64,000 bases of DNA, taken from contig NZ_JAEMUX010000001.1 in NCBI RefSeq assembly GCF_016598475.1, positions 62,001 through 126,000 of the forward strand, in the 5' to 3' direction. Position numbers and translations under genes: made by a program. This document shows, in pieces, positions 31,379-45,205 of the stretch. Below the pieces are notes generated by a model. That model saw only the letters and a list, made by a program, of their open reading frames with translations, did not search any database and was not told where the DNA came from. The stretch's first letter is position 1; each line of letters starts with the position of its first letter. This DNA is from Streptomyces adelaidensis. Lineage in GTDB: Bacteria > Actinomycetota > Actinomycetes > Streptomycetales > Streptomycetaceae.

Positions 31379-32359
31379 ATGCAGCGTCATCTCATCTCGG
31401 CCGCCGACCTCACCCGCGACGACGCCGTCCTGATCCTCGACACCGCCGAGGAGATGGCCCGGGTCGCCGACCGGCCGATCAAGAAACTGCCCACCCTGCG
31501 CGGTCGTACCGTCGTCAACCTCTTCTTCGAGGACTCCACGCGGACCCGGATCTCCTTCGAGGCAGCCGAGAAGCGCCTCTCCGCGGACGTCATCAACTTC
31601 ACCGCCAAGGGTTCCTCGGTGTCGAAGGGCGAGTCGCTCAAGGACACCGCCCAGACCCTCGAAGCCATGGGTGTCGACGCCGTCGTCATCCGGCACGGCG
31701 CCTCCGGAGCCCCGTACCGGCTCGCCAACTCGGGCTGGATCGACGCGGCCGTCATCAACGCCGGAGACGGCACCCACCAGCACCCCACCCAGGCCCTGCT
31801 CGACGCCTTCACCATGCGCCGCCGGCTCGTCGGCCGGGACGCGGGCCTCGGCCAGGACCTCGCCGGCCGGCGCATCACGCTCGTCGGCGACATTCTGCAC
31901 AGCCGCGTCGCCCGCTCCAATGTCGACCTGCTGCACACCCTCGGCGCCGAGGTCACCCTCGTCGCCCCGCCGACCCTGGTGCCCGTCGGCGTCGAGACCT
32001 GGCCCTGCGAGGTCTCGTACGACCTCGACAGCACGCTCGCCAAGTCCGACGCGGTGATGCTGCTGCGGGTGCAGCGCGAGCGGATGAACGCGGCGTTCTT
32101 CCCGACCGAGCGCGAGTACTCGCGGCGCTACGGCCTCGACGGCGACCGGATGGCACGGATGCCCGAGCACGCCATCGTGATGCACCCCGGTCCGATGGTC
32201 CGCGGCATGGAGATCACCGCCGGGGTCGCCGACTCGGACCGCTGCACCGCCATCGAGCAGGTCGCCAACGGAGTCTCCATCCGCATGGCCGTGCTGTACC
32301 TGCTCCTCGGCGGCAACGAGCCCGCCGTCACCCACACCCGTACCACCGAGGAGAAGTAG
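31379..32359 (+). CDS. pyrB: Aspartate carbamoyltransferase catalytic chain
   Basis: Condenses carbamoyl phosphate and aspartate, the committed step of pyrimidine synthesis. The 326 residues have the carbamoyl phosphate motif STRTRISFE, the [11 protein letters not shown] motif and the 240s loop ([10 protein letters not shown]). There is no pyrI partner; in actinobacteria pyrB works with pyrC or alone. ATG 31379 has GGAG 9 bases upstream. pyrC starts 4 bases after its stop. Confidence 0.97.
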   Translation: MQRHLISAADLTRDDAVLILDTAEEMARVADRPIKKLPTLRGRTVVNLFFEDSTRTRISFEAAEKRLSADVINFTAKGSSVSKGESLKDTAQTLEAMGVDAVVIRHGASGAPYRLANSGWIDAAVINAGDGTHQHPTQALLDAFTMRRRLVGRDAGLGQDLAGRRITLVGDILHSRVARSNVDLLHTLGAEVTLVAPPTLVPVGVETWPCEVSYDLDSTLAKSDAVMLLRVQRERMNAAFFPTEREYSRRYGLDGDRMARMPEHAIVMHPGPMVRGMEITAGVADSDRCTAIEQVANGVSIRMAVLYLLLGGNEPAVTHTRTTEEK

Positions 32360-32363
32360 AACG

Positions 32364-33650
32364 ATGAGCAAGATCCTGATCCGTGGTGCGAAGGTGCTCG
32401 GCGGCGAGCCGCAGGATGTTCTGATCGACGGCCAGACCATCGCCGAGGTCGGCGTCGGACTGTCCGACGAGGGCGCCGAGGTCGTCGAGGCCGCCGGAAA
32501 GGTGCTCCTGCCGGGCCTGGTCGACCTGCACACGCATCTGCGCGAGCCCGGCCGCGAGGACTCCGAGACGGTGCTGACGGGCACGCGGGCGGCCGCGAGT
32601 GGCGGCTACACGGCCGTGTTCGCCATGGCCAACACCTTCCCCGTCGCCGACACCGCCGGTGTGGTCGAGCAGGTCTACCGGCTGGGCCGGGAGCACGGGT
32701 ACTGCGACGTGCAGCCCATCGGCGCCGTCACCGTCGGTCTCGAAGGCAGGAAGCTCGCCGAGCTGGGCGCGATGTACGAGTCGGCCGCCGGGGTCACGGT
32801 CTTCTCGGACGACGGCAAGTGCGTCGACGACGCCGTGATCATGCGCAGGGCCCTGGAGTACGTGAAGGCCTTCGGCGGAGTCGTCGCCCAGCACGCGCAG
32901 GAGCCGCGGCTGACCGAGGGCGCCCAGATGAACGAGGGCGTCGTCTCCGCCGAGCTGGGCCTCGGCGGCTGGCCCGCGGTGGCCGAGGAATCGATCATCG
33001 CCCGGGACGTCCTGCTCGCCGAGCACGTGGGCTCCCGCGTGCACATCTGCCACCTCTCGACCGCCGGCTCGGTGGAGATCGTGCGCTGGGCCAAGTCCCG
33101 CGGCATCGACGTCACCGCCGAGGTCACCCCGCACCACCTGCTCCTCACCGACGAGCTGGTGCGGTCGTACAACCCGGTCTACAAGGTCAACCCGCCGCTG
33201 CGCACCGAGCGCGACGTCCTGGCCCTGCGCGAGGCGCTCGCCGACGGCACGATCGACATCGTCGCCACCGACCACGCCCCGCACCCGCACGAGGACAAGG
33301 ACTGCGAGTGGGCCGCGGCCGCCATGGGCATGGTGGGACTGGAGACCGCCCTGTCGGTGGTCCAGGAGACGATGGTCGACACCGGGCTGCTGGACTGGGC
33401 GGGCGTCGCGGACCGGATGTCGGTCAAGCCCGCCGGGATCGGCCGGGCCCGGGGGCACGGCCGTCCCGTCTCGGCAGGTGAGCCCGCCAACCTCACGCTT
33501 GTCGACACGGCATACCGTGGGCCGGTGGAACCCGCGGGCTTCGCCTCGCGCAGCCGCAACACCCCGTACGAGGGCCGCGAGCTGCCGGGCCGTGTCACGC
33601 ACACGTGGCTGCGGGGCAAGGCCACGCTCGTCGACGGGAAGCTCACGTGA
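32364..33650 (+). CDS. pyrC: Dihydroorotase
   Basis: Zinc amidohydrolase that closes carbamoyl aspartate to dihydroorotate. The 428-residue type I enzyme has the metal motif [10 protein letters not shown], later ligands in [21 protein letters not shown] and [13 protein letters not shown], and a C-terminal amidohydrolase strand set. The stop overlaps the next GTG by 4 bases, so translation is coupled. Confidence 0.97.
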   Translation: MSKILIRGAKVLGGEPQDVLIDGQTIAEVGVGLSDEGAEVVEAAGKVLLPGLVDLHTHLREPGREDSETVLTGTRAAASGGYTAVFAMANTFPVADTAGVVEQVYRLGREHGYCDVQPIGAVTVGLEGRKLAELGAMYESAAGVTVFSDDGKCVDDAVIMRRALEYVKAFGGVVAQHAQEPRLTEGAQMNEGVVSAELGLGGWPAVAEESIIARDVLLAEHVGSRVHICHLSTAGSVEIVRWAKSRGIDVTAEVTPHHLLLTDELVRSYNPVYKVNPPLRTERDVLALREALADGTIDIVATDHAPHPHEDKDCEWAAAAMGMVGLETALSVVQETMVDTGLLDWAGVADRMSVKPAGIGRARGHGRPVSAGEPANLTLVDTAYRGPVEPAGFASRSRNTPYEGRELPGRVTHTWLRGKATLVDGKLT

Positions 33651-34213
33651 CACCTGTAATTCTGCTGGCCGCCGAGAAGGAATCGGCCGAGGTCACCGAC
33701 TGGGCCGCGCGGATCGGCTGGGTCGTCGGACTCGCCCTCTTCGTCGCGCTCGTCTACTGGCTGATGCGCGAGGGCTGGAAATGGCGCGGCACGCTCCAGA
33801 GCGACCTGCCGGCCCTCCTCGACGCGCCGGACGAGCCAGGTCCCGTGAGACTGGACATGAGCGGCCGCTACCACGGCTCCACCACCGCCGGGCAGTGGCT
33901 CGACCGCATCGTCGCGCACGGCCTGGGCACCCGCAGCCGGGTCGAGCTGACGCTGACGGACGCAGGCCTGGACGTGGTACGCCCGGGAGCGACGGACTTC
34001 TTCGTCCCGGTCGGGGCGCTGCGCGAGGCCCGGCTGGACAAGGGCATCGCGGGCAAGGTCCTCAGCGAGGGCGGCCTGCTGGTCGTCACCTGGGAGCACG
34101 GCGGCAAGCTGCTCGACTCCGGGTTCCGCTCCGACCGCGCGGCCGAGCACAACGACTGGGTCGAGACCCTGAACCACATGATCAACAAGACGGAAACGGA
34201 AGGCGCACGATGA
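33647..34213 (+). CDS. PH-like membrane protein between pyrC and carA
   Basis: A 188-residue protein with one N-terminal membrane helix (about 22-42: [18 protein letters not shown]) and a cytoplasmic bacterial PH-like domain after it. Other actinobacteria have a similar gene of unknown function at the same place. The GTG at 33647 overlaps the pyrC stop and its TGA overlaps the carA ATG, so it is tightly co-expressed with pyrimidine synthesis. No catalytic motif is visible. Confidence 0.85.
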   Translation: MTPVILLAAEKESAEVTDWAARIGWVVGLALFVALVYWLMREGWKWRGTLQSDLPALLDAPDEPGPVRLDMSGRYHGSTTAGQWLDRIVAHGLGTRSRVELTLTDAGLDVVRPGATDFFVPVGALREARLDKGIAGKVLSEGGLLVVTWEHGGKLLDSGFRSDRAAEHNDWVETLNHMINKTETEGAR

Positions 34214-35344
34214 CGACCTCCACCCGGGGAGCCACCAGGGTTCCCGCCGTACTCGTCCTGGAGGACGGCCGGATCTTCCGCGGCCGTGCCTACGGGGCCG
34301 TGGGGGTGACCTTCGGCGAAGCCGTGTTCTCCACCGGGATGACCGGCTACCAGGAGACCCTCACCGACCCGTCGTACCACCGCCAGGTCGTCGTGATGAC
34401 CGCCCCGCACGTCGGCAACACCGGCGTCAACGACGAGGACCCCGAGTCCAAGAAGATCTGGGTCTCCGGATACGTCGTACGCGACCCCGCGCGCGTGCCC
34501 TCCAACTGGCGCTCCCGCCGGTCGCTGGACGACGAGCTGAGGCAGCAGGGCGTCGTCGGCATCAGCGGCATCGACACCCGGGCCCTCACCCGCCATCTGC
34601 GCGAGCGCGGCGCCATGCGCGTCGGCATCTTCTCCGGCCAGGCGCTGCCCGACGAGGGCACCATGCTCACCGAGGTCCGCCAGGCCCCCGAGATGAAGGG
34701 TGCGAACCTCTCCGCGGAGGTCGCCACGAAGGAGACGTACGTCGTCCCGGCGATCGGCACGAAGAGGTTCACCGTCGCCGCCGTCGACCTCGGCATCAAG
34801 GGCATGACCCCGCACCGCATGGCCGAGCGCGGCATCGAGGTGCACGTACTCCCGGCGACGGCGTCCGTGGAGGAGGTGTACGCGGCCGGCCCGGACGGCG
34901 TGTTCTTCTCCAACGGGCCCGGCGACCCGGCCACCGCCGACCACCCGGTCGCGCTGATGAAGGCGGTGCTGGAGCGCGGGACCCCGCTGTTCGGCATCTG
35001 CTTCGGCAACCAGATCCTGGGCCGTGCCCTGGGCTTCGGCACCTACAAGCTGAAGTACGGCCACCGCGGCATCAACCAGCCGGTGCAGGACCGTTCCACC
35101 GGCAAGGTCGAGGTCACCGCGCACAACCACGGCTTCGCCGTCGACGCCCCGCTCGACCAGGTGTCCGACACCGCCTACGGCCGCGCCGAGGTCTCCCATG
35201 TGTGCCTCAACGACAACGTGGTGGAGGGGCTCCAGCTCCTTGACCGGCCGGCTTTCAGCGTCCAGTACCACCCCGAAGCAGCAGCGGGCCCGCACGACGC
35301 CGCCTACCTGTTCGACCGCTTCGTATCCCTGATGGAGGGCCAGC

Positions 35345-35352
<8 letters not shown>
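34210..35352 (+). CDS. carA: Carbamoyl phosphate synthase small subunit (glutaminase)
   Basis: Releases ammonia from glutamine and passes it to CarB. The 380 residues have the N-terminal CPSase domain ([22 protein letters not shown]) and a class I glutaminase domain with nucleophile C264 in FGICFGNQ and the His/Glu pair in QYHPEA. ATG 34210 overlaps the upstream stop; the carB GTG lies inside its last codons (8-base overlap). Confidence 0.97.
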
Positions 35353-38653
<3,301 letters not shown>

Positions 38654-38660
38654 CAGCCCT

Positions 38661-38690
38661 GAGGGGGACACCGGAAACGGTGTCCCCCTC
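38661..38690 (+). terminator. Hairpin between carB and pyrD
   Basis: Perfect 13-bp stem GAGGGGGACACCG / CGGTGTCCCCCTC with a GAAA tetraloop, followed by TTCAT. It would reduce read-through into pyrD, or protect the carB mRNA end. Confidence 0.7.
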
Positions 38691-38733
38691 TTCATGAGAC
38701 CTCTTCGTGAGGCGCCCCTTCGAGGACATGATC

Positions 38734-39840
38734 ATGTACAAGCTTTTCTTCCGTCTGGTCTTCAAACGGATGGACCCGGAGCAGGCCCACCATCTGGCCT
38801 TCCGCTGGATCCGCCTCGCCGCCCGCGTGCCCGTGCTGCGCACCTTCGTCGCGGCCGCCCTGGCACCCCGCCACGAGGAACTGCGCACCGAGGCGTTCGG
38901 GCTGCGGATGCACGGCCCCTTCGGGCTGGCCGCCGGCTTCGACAAGAACGCCGTCGCCATCGACGGGATGTCGATGCTGGGCTTCGACCACGTCGAGATC
39001 GGCACGGTGACGGGGGAGGCCCAGCCCGGCAACCCCAAGAAGCGGCTGTTCCGTCTGGTCGCCGACCGCGCGCTGATCAACCGCATGGGCTTCAACAACG
39101 AGGGCTCCCTCGCCGTGGCGGCCCGCCTGGCCTCCCGTACGCCCGTCTTCAGGACCGTCGTGGGCGTCAACATCGGCAAGACCAAGGTAGTCCCCGAGGA
39201 CGAGGCCGCCGGGGACTACGTGAAGTCCACCGAGCGCCTCGCGCCGTACGCCGACTACCTGGTCGTCAACGTCTCCTCGCCCAACACGCCCGGCCTGCGC
39301 AACCTCCAGGCCACGGAGGCGCTGCGGCCCCTGCTGACCGCCGTCCGTGAGGCCGCCGACCGCACGGTCCGTACCCGCCGGGTGCCGCTGCTGGTGAAGA
39401 TCGCGCCGGACCTCGCCGACGAGGACATCGACGCCGTCGCCGACCTCGCCGTGGAACTGGGCCTGGACGGGATCATCGCCACGAACACCACCATCGCGCG
39501 CGAGGGTCTCGGTTTGAAATCCGAACCCTCTCTCGTGAAGGAGACCGGCGGTCTCTCCGGCGCCCCCGTCAAGAGCCGCTCCCTCGCGGTCCTGAGGCGC
39601 CTCTACGCGCGCGTGGGCGACCGGATCACCCTGGTGGGCGTCGGGGGCGTCGAAGACGCCGAGGACGCCTGGCAGCGCATCCTGGCCGGCGCCACGCTGG
39701 TCCAGGGCTACAGCGCCTTCGTCTACGAGGGCCCCTTCTGGGCGCGCGCCGTCCACAAGGGTCTCGCCGCACGCCTGCGCACCAGCCCGTACGCCACCCT
39801 CGCCGACGCGGTCGGCGCCGACGTGAGGAAGACGGCATGA
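38734..39840 (+). CDS. pyrD: Dihydroorotate dehydrogenase (quinone), class 2
   Basis: FMN enzyme that oxidises dihydroorotate and passes electrons to the membrane quinone pool. The 368 residues have the class 2 N-terminal membrane-associating helix (MYKLFFRLVFKRMDPEQAHHL), the serine-base motif VNVSSPNTPGL, and FMN-binding VGVGG and AGATLVQGYSAF. ATG 38734 was chosen because GAGG lies 8 bases upstream; the ATG six bases earlier is too close to it. The stop overlaps the pyrF ATG. Confidence 0.95.
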   Translation: MYKLFFRLVFKRMDPEQAHHLAFRWIRLAARVPVLRTFVAAALAPRHEELRTEAFGLRMHGPFGLAAGFDKNAVAIDGMSMLGFDHVEIGTVTGEAQPGNPKKRLFRLVADRALINRMGFNNEGSLAVAARLASRTPVFRTVVGVNIGKTKVVPEDEAAGDYVKSTERLAPYADYLVVNVSSPNTPGLRNLQATEALRPLLTAVREAADRTVRTRRVPLLVKIAPDLADEDIDAVADLAVELGLDGIIATNTTIAREGLGLKSEPSLVKETGGLSGAPVKSRSLAVLRRLYARVGDRITLVGVGGVEDAEDAWQRILAGATLVQGYSAFVYEGPFWARAVHKGLAARLRTSPYATLADAVGADVRKTA

Positions 39841-40697
39841 CCGATCCCTTCGGTACGCGACTGCGCCGCGCCATGGACGAGCGCGGCCCGCTGTGCGTGG
39901 GCATCGACCCGCACTCCTCCCTGCTCGCCGCCTGGGGCCTGGACGACGATGTCGCGGGCCTCGAACGCTTCAGCCGCACGGTCGTCGAGGCGCTGGCGGA
40001 GCGGGTGGCCGTCCTCAAGCCGCAGAGCGCGTTCTTCGAGCGCTTCGGTTCCCGGGGCATCGCCGTACTGGAGACCTCGGTGCGGGAGGCGCGGGCGGCG
40101 GGCGCGCTGGTCGTCATGGACGCCAAGCGCGGCGACATCGGCTCCACCATGGCCGCGTACGCCGAGACCTTCCTGCACCCGGACGCGCCCCTGTTCTCGG
40201 ACGCCCTGACGGTGTCGCCGTACCTGGGCTACGGCTCGCTGAAGCCGGCCGTCGACCTCGCGCGCGAGAGCGGGGGCGGGCTGTTCGTGCTGGCGCTGAC
40301 CTCCAACCCGGAGGGCGGCGAGGTGCAGCACGCGGTCCGCACCGAGGACCCCCTCGGCCGGAACGTCGGCGCGGCGATGCTGGCCCATCTCGCGGCCGAG
40401 AACTCGGGGGAGGAGTCCATGGGCTCCTTCGGGGCCGTCGTCGGTGCCACGCTGGGTGATCTCTCGTCGTATGACCTGGACATCAACGGACCTCTCCTCG
40501 CGCCCGGGATCGGCGCACAGGGAGCCACTCCGGCAGATCTTCCGGCGGTCTTCGGGGCGGCCGTGCGCCGTGTGGTCCCGAACGTCAGCCGGGGTGTTCT
40601 CCGTCACGGACCCGACGCCGTCGCGCTGCGTGACGCCTCGGATCGTTTCGCGGACGAGACCCGGGCCGCGGTGGCGTCCGCCCGAGACCTCCGATGA
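39837..40697 (+). CDS. pyrF: Orotidine 5'-phosphate decarboxylase, type 2
   Basis: Decarboxylates OMP to UMP, the last step of de novo pyrimidine synthesis. The 286-residue product belongs to the longer type 2 family, with the catalytic VMDAKRGDIGSTMAAYAE and LCVGIDPHSSLL. It ends the pyr run. pyrE, the preceding enzyme, is not in the window. Confidence 0.96.
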   Translation: MTDPFGTRLRRAMDERGPLCVGIDPHSSLLAAWGLDDDVAGLERFSRTVVEALAERVAVLKPQSAFFERFGSRGIAVLETSVREARAAGALVVMDAKRGDIGSTMAAYAETFLHPDAPLFSDALTVSPYLGYGSLKPAVDLARESGGGLFVLALTSNPEGGEVQHAVRTEDPLGRNVGAAMLAHLAAENSGEESMGSFGAVVGATLGDLSSYDLDINGPLLAPGIGAQGATPADLPAVFGAAVRRVVPNVSRGVLRHGPDAVALRDASDRFADETRAAVASARDLR

Positions 40698-40812
40698 GTG
40701 CTCGGCGGCGGTTACCGGACGGCCTGAGTCTGAATACATTCTCAAATCCGGGGCATTATGCGGCTTATGTCCGAGTCCATGGAGGCTGACCAGGACTTTT
40801 CCGCTGTTCTCG

Positions 40813-40841
40813 CTGACTCCGGCGGAGTTGGCCGCTAGTCT
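40813..40841 (+). promoter_or_regulatory. Candidate mihF promoter
   Basis: CTGACT (40813-40818), 17-base spacer, TAGTCT (40836-40841). The -10 fits the streptomycete TAGRNT type and the -35 matches 4 of 6. Transcription would begin near 40848 and leave a leader of about 135 bases. Confidence 0.42.
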
Positions 40842-40857
40842 CCGACGAGTGGGGCCA

Positions 40858-40883
40858 CCCCCACACCCTCCAGGTAGTGGGGG
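40858..40883 (+). promoter_or_regulatory. Hairpin in the mihF leader
   Basis: CCCCCAC (40858-40864) pairs with GTGGGGG (40877-40883) across a 12-base loop. The rest of the 285-base gap after pyrF has an AT-richer patch (40731-40765) and no gene. Confidence 0.4.
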
Positions 40884-40982
40884 AGAACGGGCAAGCGTGT
40901 TGCTCGTGGCTCCCCAGGTGTGGGGCGACTAGGTTCCTCACCGGTCCGTATCCGACAGTTCGACATCCGAGGTGACGTAGGC

Positions 40983-41306
40983 GTGGCTCTTCCGCCCCTT
41001 ACCCCTGAACAGCGCGCAGCCGCGCTCGAAAAGGCCGCCGCGGCTCGCCGGGAGCGGGCCGAGGTCAAGAATCGACTCAAGCACTCCGGCGCCTCCCTGC
41101 ATGAGGTCATCAAGCAGGGTCAGGAGAATGACGTCGTTGGCAAGATGAAGGTCTCCGCCCTTCTTGAGTCTCTGCCCGGCGTGGGCAAGGTCCGCGCCAA
41201 GCAGATCATGGAGCGACTCGGCATCTCCGAAAGCCGCCGTGTACGCGGCCTCGGTTCCAACCAGATCGCTTCTCTGGAGCGTGAGTTCGGCAGCACCGGT
41301 TCCTGA
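40983..41306 (+). CDS. mihF: Actinobacterial integration host factor (sIHF/mIHF)
   Basis: Nucleoid protein that bends DNA and affects phage integration, chromosome compaction, sporulation and antibiotic production. The 107 residues are the length known for Streptomyces sIHF, with a long N-terminal helix ([20 protein letters not shown]) and a helix-two-turn-helix core ([22 protein letters not shown]). It is unrelated in sequence to enterobacterial IHF. The GTG at 40983 has GAGGTGA 7 bases upstream; the longer open frame is rejected for lack of a ribosome site. Confidence 0.96.
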   Translation: MALPPLTPEQRAAALEKAAAARRERAEVKNRLKHSGASLHEVIKQGQENDVVGKMKVSALLESLPGVGKVRAKQIMERLGISESRRVRGLGSNQIASLEREFGSTGS

Positions 41307-41307
41307 T

Positions 41308-41344
41308 CCCGGGTACTCCGGACAGGGAGTCCCGGGCACTCCGG
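41308..41344 (+). repeat. Direct and inverted repeats between mihF and gmk
   Basis: CCCGGGTACTCCGG (41308 on) recurs as CCCGGGCACTCCGG (41331-41344). The outer ATCCCGG (41306-41312) is also complementary to CCGGGAT (41341-41347). The 59-base gap can therefore fold in more than one way just before gmk. Confidence 0.55.
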
Positions 41345-41365
41345 GATTGCTGGAATAATCGCTGC

Positions 41366-41923
41366 ATGAATGAACGTCCGCGGCTGACCGTGCTCTCCGG
41401 CCCCTCCGGGGTCGGCAAGAGCACGGTCGTCGTTCATATGCGAAAGGCACACCCCGAGGTCTGGCTCTCGGTGTCGGCGACGACCCGCAAGCCGCGCCCT
41501 GGTGAGCAGCACGGAGTCCACTATTTCTTCGTCACCGACGAGGAGATGGACAAGCTGATCGCCAACGGTGAGCTGCTGGAGTGGGCCGAGTTCGCCGGCA
41601 ACCGCTACGGAACTCCACGGGCCGCCGTGCTCGAACGCCTGGAGCGCGGCGAGCCGGTCCTGCTGGAGATCGACCTCCAGGGCGCACGGCAGGTCCGCGA
41701 GACCATGCCCGAGGCCCAGCTGGTGTTCCTGGCTCCGCCCTCCTGGGAGGAGTTGGTGCGCAGGCTCACCGGACGGGGCACCGAACCGCCGGAGGTGATC
41801 GAACGCCGCCTGGAAGCGGCCAAGATCGAGCTGGCGGCCGAGCCGGAGTTCGACGTGACCCTGGTCAATACCTCCGTCGAGGATGTGGCGCGCGAGCTGC
41901 TAGCCTTGGTGGACGTTGTGTGA
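41366..41923 (+). CDS. gmk: Guanylate kinase
   Basis: Phosphorylates GMP to GDP. The 185 residues show the P-loop [10 protein letters not shown], the GMP-binding [11 protein letters not shown] and HYFFVTDEE, and the lid. ATG 41366 has a modest GGAA about 10 bases upstream. It lies between mihF and rpoZ, a widely conserved gmk-rpoZ-coaBC order. Confidence 0.97.
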   Translation: MNERPRLTVLSGPSGVGKSTVVVHMRKAHPEVWLSVSATTRKPRPGEQHGVHYFFVTDEEMDKLIANGELLEWAEFAGNRYGTPRAAVLERLERGEPVLLEIDLQGARQVRETMPEAQLVFLAPPSWEELVRRLTGRGTEPPEVIERRLEAAKIELAAEPEFDVTLVNTSVEDVARELLALVDVV

Positions 41924-41939
41924 TCACGAATTGTGATCA
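41921..41939. promoter_or_regulatory. 19-bp palindrome upstream of rpoZ
   Basis: TGATCACGAATTGTGATCA has perfect 7-bp arms around GAATT and begins on the gmk stop codon. TTGTGT (41916-41921) and ATGAAT (41939-41944) flank it at a 17-base spacing, so it could fill a promoter spacer. The sequence is strikingly AT-rich for this genome. No regulator is assigned. Confidence 0.55.
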
Positions 41940-41974
41940 TGAATGATTCTTTCCCATCCATCGGAAGGTAGAGC

Positions 41975-42244
41975 GTGTCCTCTTCCATCTCCGCGCCCGA
42001 GGGCATCATCAACCCGCCGATCGACGAGCTCCTCGAGGCCACGGACTCGAAGTACAGCCTCGTGATCTACGCGGCCAAGCGTGCCCGCCAGATCAACGCG
42101 TACTACTCGCAGCTCGGCGAGGGTCTTCTTGAGTACGTCGGTCCTCTCGTCGACACTCACGTGCACGAGAAGCCGCTCTCGATCGCCCTGCGCGAGATCA
42201 ACGCGGGTCTGCTGACGTCCGAGGCCATCGACGGCCCCGCGTAA
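41975..42244 (+). CDS. rpoZ: RNA polymerase omega subunit
   Basis: Small subunit that helps fold and hold beta-prime in RNA polymerase; loss in Streptomyces affects morphology and antibiotic output. The 89 residues contain the conserved [31 protein letters not shown] block and a C-terminal [10 protein letters not shown] helix. GTG start at 41975 with GGAAGG 6 bases upstream. Confidence 0.97.
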   Translation: MSSSISAPEGIINPPIDELLEATDSKYSLVIYAAKRARQINAYYSQLGEGLLEYVGPLVDTHVHEKPLSIALREINAGLLTSEAIDGPA

Positions 42245-42280
42245 GCGTCAGTAGGATTTTCGGCTTGCAGTTGGTTTTTC

Positions 42281-42313
42281 CACAGGCCCGGCAGCGCGAC
42301 TGCCGGGCCTGTG
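42281..42313 (+). terminator. Terminator after rpoZ
   Basis: Perfect 14-bp stem CACAGGCCCGGCAG (42281-42294) / CTGCCGGGCCTGTG (42300-42313) with loop CGCGA. TTTTTC precedes the stem rather than following it. Confidence 0.72.
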
Positions 42314-42387
42314 GTGTGTGATGGACCCGTACGCCGACGAGCGCGGTGTGCGTCTGTCAGGTTCGGGTTCGAGTGCGGGGAGGCCCG

Positions 42388-43590
42388 GTGGGCAAGCCGA
42401 AGGTCGTTCTGGGGGTCAGCGGTGGGATCGCCGCGTACAAGGCCTGTGAGCTGCTGCGCAGGCTGGCGGAGTCCGGACATGACGTAAGGGTCGTGCCGTC
42501 GGACTCCGCACTGCACTTCGTAGGCGCCGCCACCTGGTCCGCGCTCTCCGGCCACCCGGTCTCCACCGAGGTGTGGGAGAGCGTCCACGAGGTGCCGCAC
42601 GTCCGCATCGGCCAGGAGGCCGACCTGGTGATCGTGGCCCCGGCGACCGCCGACATGCTGGCCAAGGCCGCCCACGGCCTGGCCGACGACCTCCTCACCA
42701 ACACCCTCCTCACCGCCCGCTGTCCGGTCGTCTTCGCCCCCGCCATGCACACCGAGATGTGGGAGCACCCGGCCACCCAGGAGAACGTGGCCACGCTGCG
42801 CCGCCGGGGCGCCCTCGTCATCGACCCCGCCGTGGGCCGGCTGACCGGCGTCGACACCGGCAAGGGCCGACTGCCGGACCCCGCGGAGATCTTCGAGGTC
42901 TGCCGCCGGGTGCTGGCCAGGGGCGTCACCGAGCCGGACCTCGTCGGCCGGCACGTCGTCGTGACCGCCGGCGGCACCCGCGAACCCCTCGACCCGGTCC
43001 GCTTCCTCGGCAACCGCTCCTCCGGCAAACAGGGATACGCCCTGGCCCGTACGGCCGCCGCGCGCGGTGCCCGGGTCACGCTGATCGAGGCGAACACGGG
43101 ACTGCCGGACCCCGCCGGCGTGGACCTCGTACGGGTGGGCACGGCCGTCCAGCTGCGCGAGGCGGTGCTCAAGGCGGTGCCGGACGCGGACGTCGTGGTG
43201 ATGGCGGCCGCGGTGGCGGATTTCCGGCCGGAGACGTACGCCGCCGGCAAGATCAAGAAAAAGGACGGCATGGACCCCGAACCCATCGTCCTGGTGCGCA
43301 ATCCGGACATCCTCGCGGAGATATCGGTGGACCGTCCCCGCCCGGGTCAGGTGGTCGTCGGCTTCGCCGCCGAGACCGACGACGTCCTCGCCAACGGCCG
43401 CGCGAAACTGGCACGCAAGGGGTGCGATCTGCTGGTGGTCAACGAGGTGGGGGAGCGCAAGACGTTCGGCTCGGAGGAGAACGAGGCCGTCGTGCTGGGA
43501 GCCGACGGGAGTGAGACCCCGGTGCCGCACGGCCCGAAGGAAGCCCTGGCCGAAACGGTGTGGGACCTGGTTGCGAACCGACTGGACTGA
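42388..43590 (+). CDS. coaBC: Bifunctional phosphopantothenoylcysteine decarboxylase / phosphopantothenate-cysteine ligase
   Basis: Two steps of coenzyme A synthesis. The 400 residues have an FMN-binding CoaC half (GVSGGIAAYKACELLRRL, active-site His in VHEVPHVRIGQEADL, PAMHTEMW) and a CoaB half (VTAGGTREPLDPVRFLGNRSSGKQG, AAAVADFRP, KIKKKDG). GTG 42388 has GGGGAGG 4 bases upstream; an extension to an earlier start lacks a site. Confidence 0.96.
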   Translation: MGKPKVVLGVSGGIAAYKACELLRRLAESGHDVRVVPSDSALHFVGAATWSALSGHPVSTEVWESVHEVPHVRIGQEADLVIVAPATADMLAKAAHGLADDLLTNTLLTARCPVVFAPAMHTEMWEHPATQENVATLRRRGALVIDPAVGRLTGVDTGKGRLPDPAEIFEVCRRVLARGVTEPDLVGRHVVVTAGGTREPLDPVRFLGNRSSGKQGYALARTAAARGARVTLIEANTGLPDPAGVDLVRVGTAVQLREAVLKAVPDADVVVMAAAVADFRPETYAAGKIKKKDGMDPEPIVLVRNPDILAEISVDRPRPGQVVVGFAAETDDVLANGRAKLARKGCDLLVVNEVGERKTFGSEENEAVVLGADGSETPVPHGPKEALAETVWDLVANRLD

Positions 43591-43830
43591 ACGCCTCATT
43601 CGAGCCACGACTCCTTGCCGCCACGCACATTGACGCGTGGCGACCCTGGCGGACACCGACGGCCTTTGGGCAGAATGCACGTGCCGCAGGTCACAGAGCT
43701 CCCGAGAGGCGAGACAGGTGGGCCGGTGGCCGAGCCCGACCGATAAACTGTTCTCGGACGACGCCGGGCGCAGCTCCCGAGCACGTCCGCCAATGATCAG
43801 CCAGCAGCCGCTGCAACCCCAGGGAGCGTT

Positions 43831-45039
<1,209 letters not shown>

Positions 45040-45065
45040 GACCCGCGGTTCCCTCGGTCCATCGC

Positions 45066-45098
45066 GAGGCCCGGTGCCCCTTGGGGGAGCCGGGCCTC
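45066..45098 (+). terminator. Terminator after metK
   Basis: GAGGCCCGG (45066-45074) pairs with CCGGGCCTC (45090-45098); the interior CCCC/GGGG also pairs, leaving a small loop. It lies 27 bases after the stop codon. Confidence 0.7.
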
Positions 45099-45205
45099 GG
45101 CGCGTTCGCCGCCTCCCGCGAGAACGGCTGGCCGGCCGGGTGTGAGCGAGGCCGTGGGCGCTCGGGCGGCGTTGGTTGTCAGTGGGATTTGGTAAGAATG
45201 CAAGG

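Noticed and set aside
43591..43830. Possible SAM riboswitch before metK
   Set aside because: I could not find the conserved SAM-I, SAM-II or SAM-IV core elements or a terminator/antiterminator pair, so the region is left as an ordinary leader.
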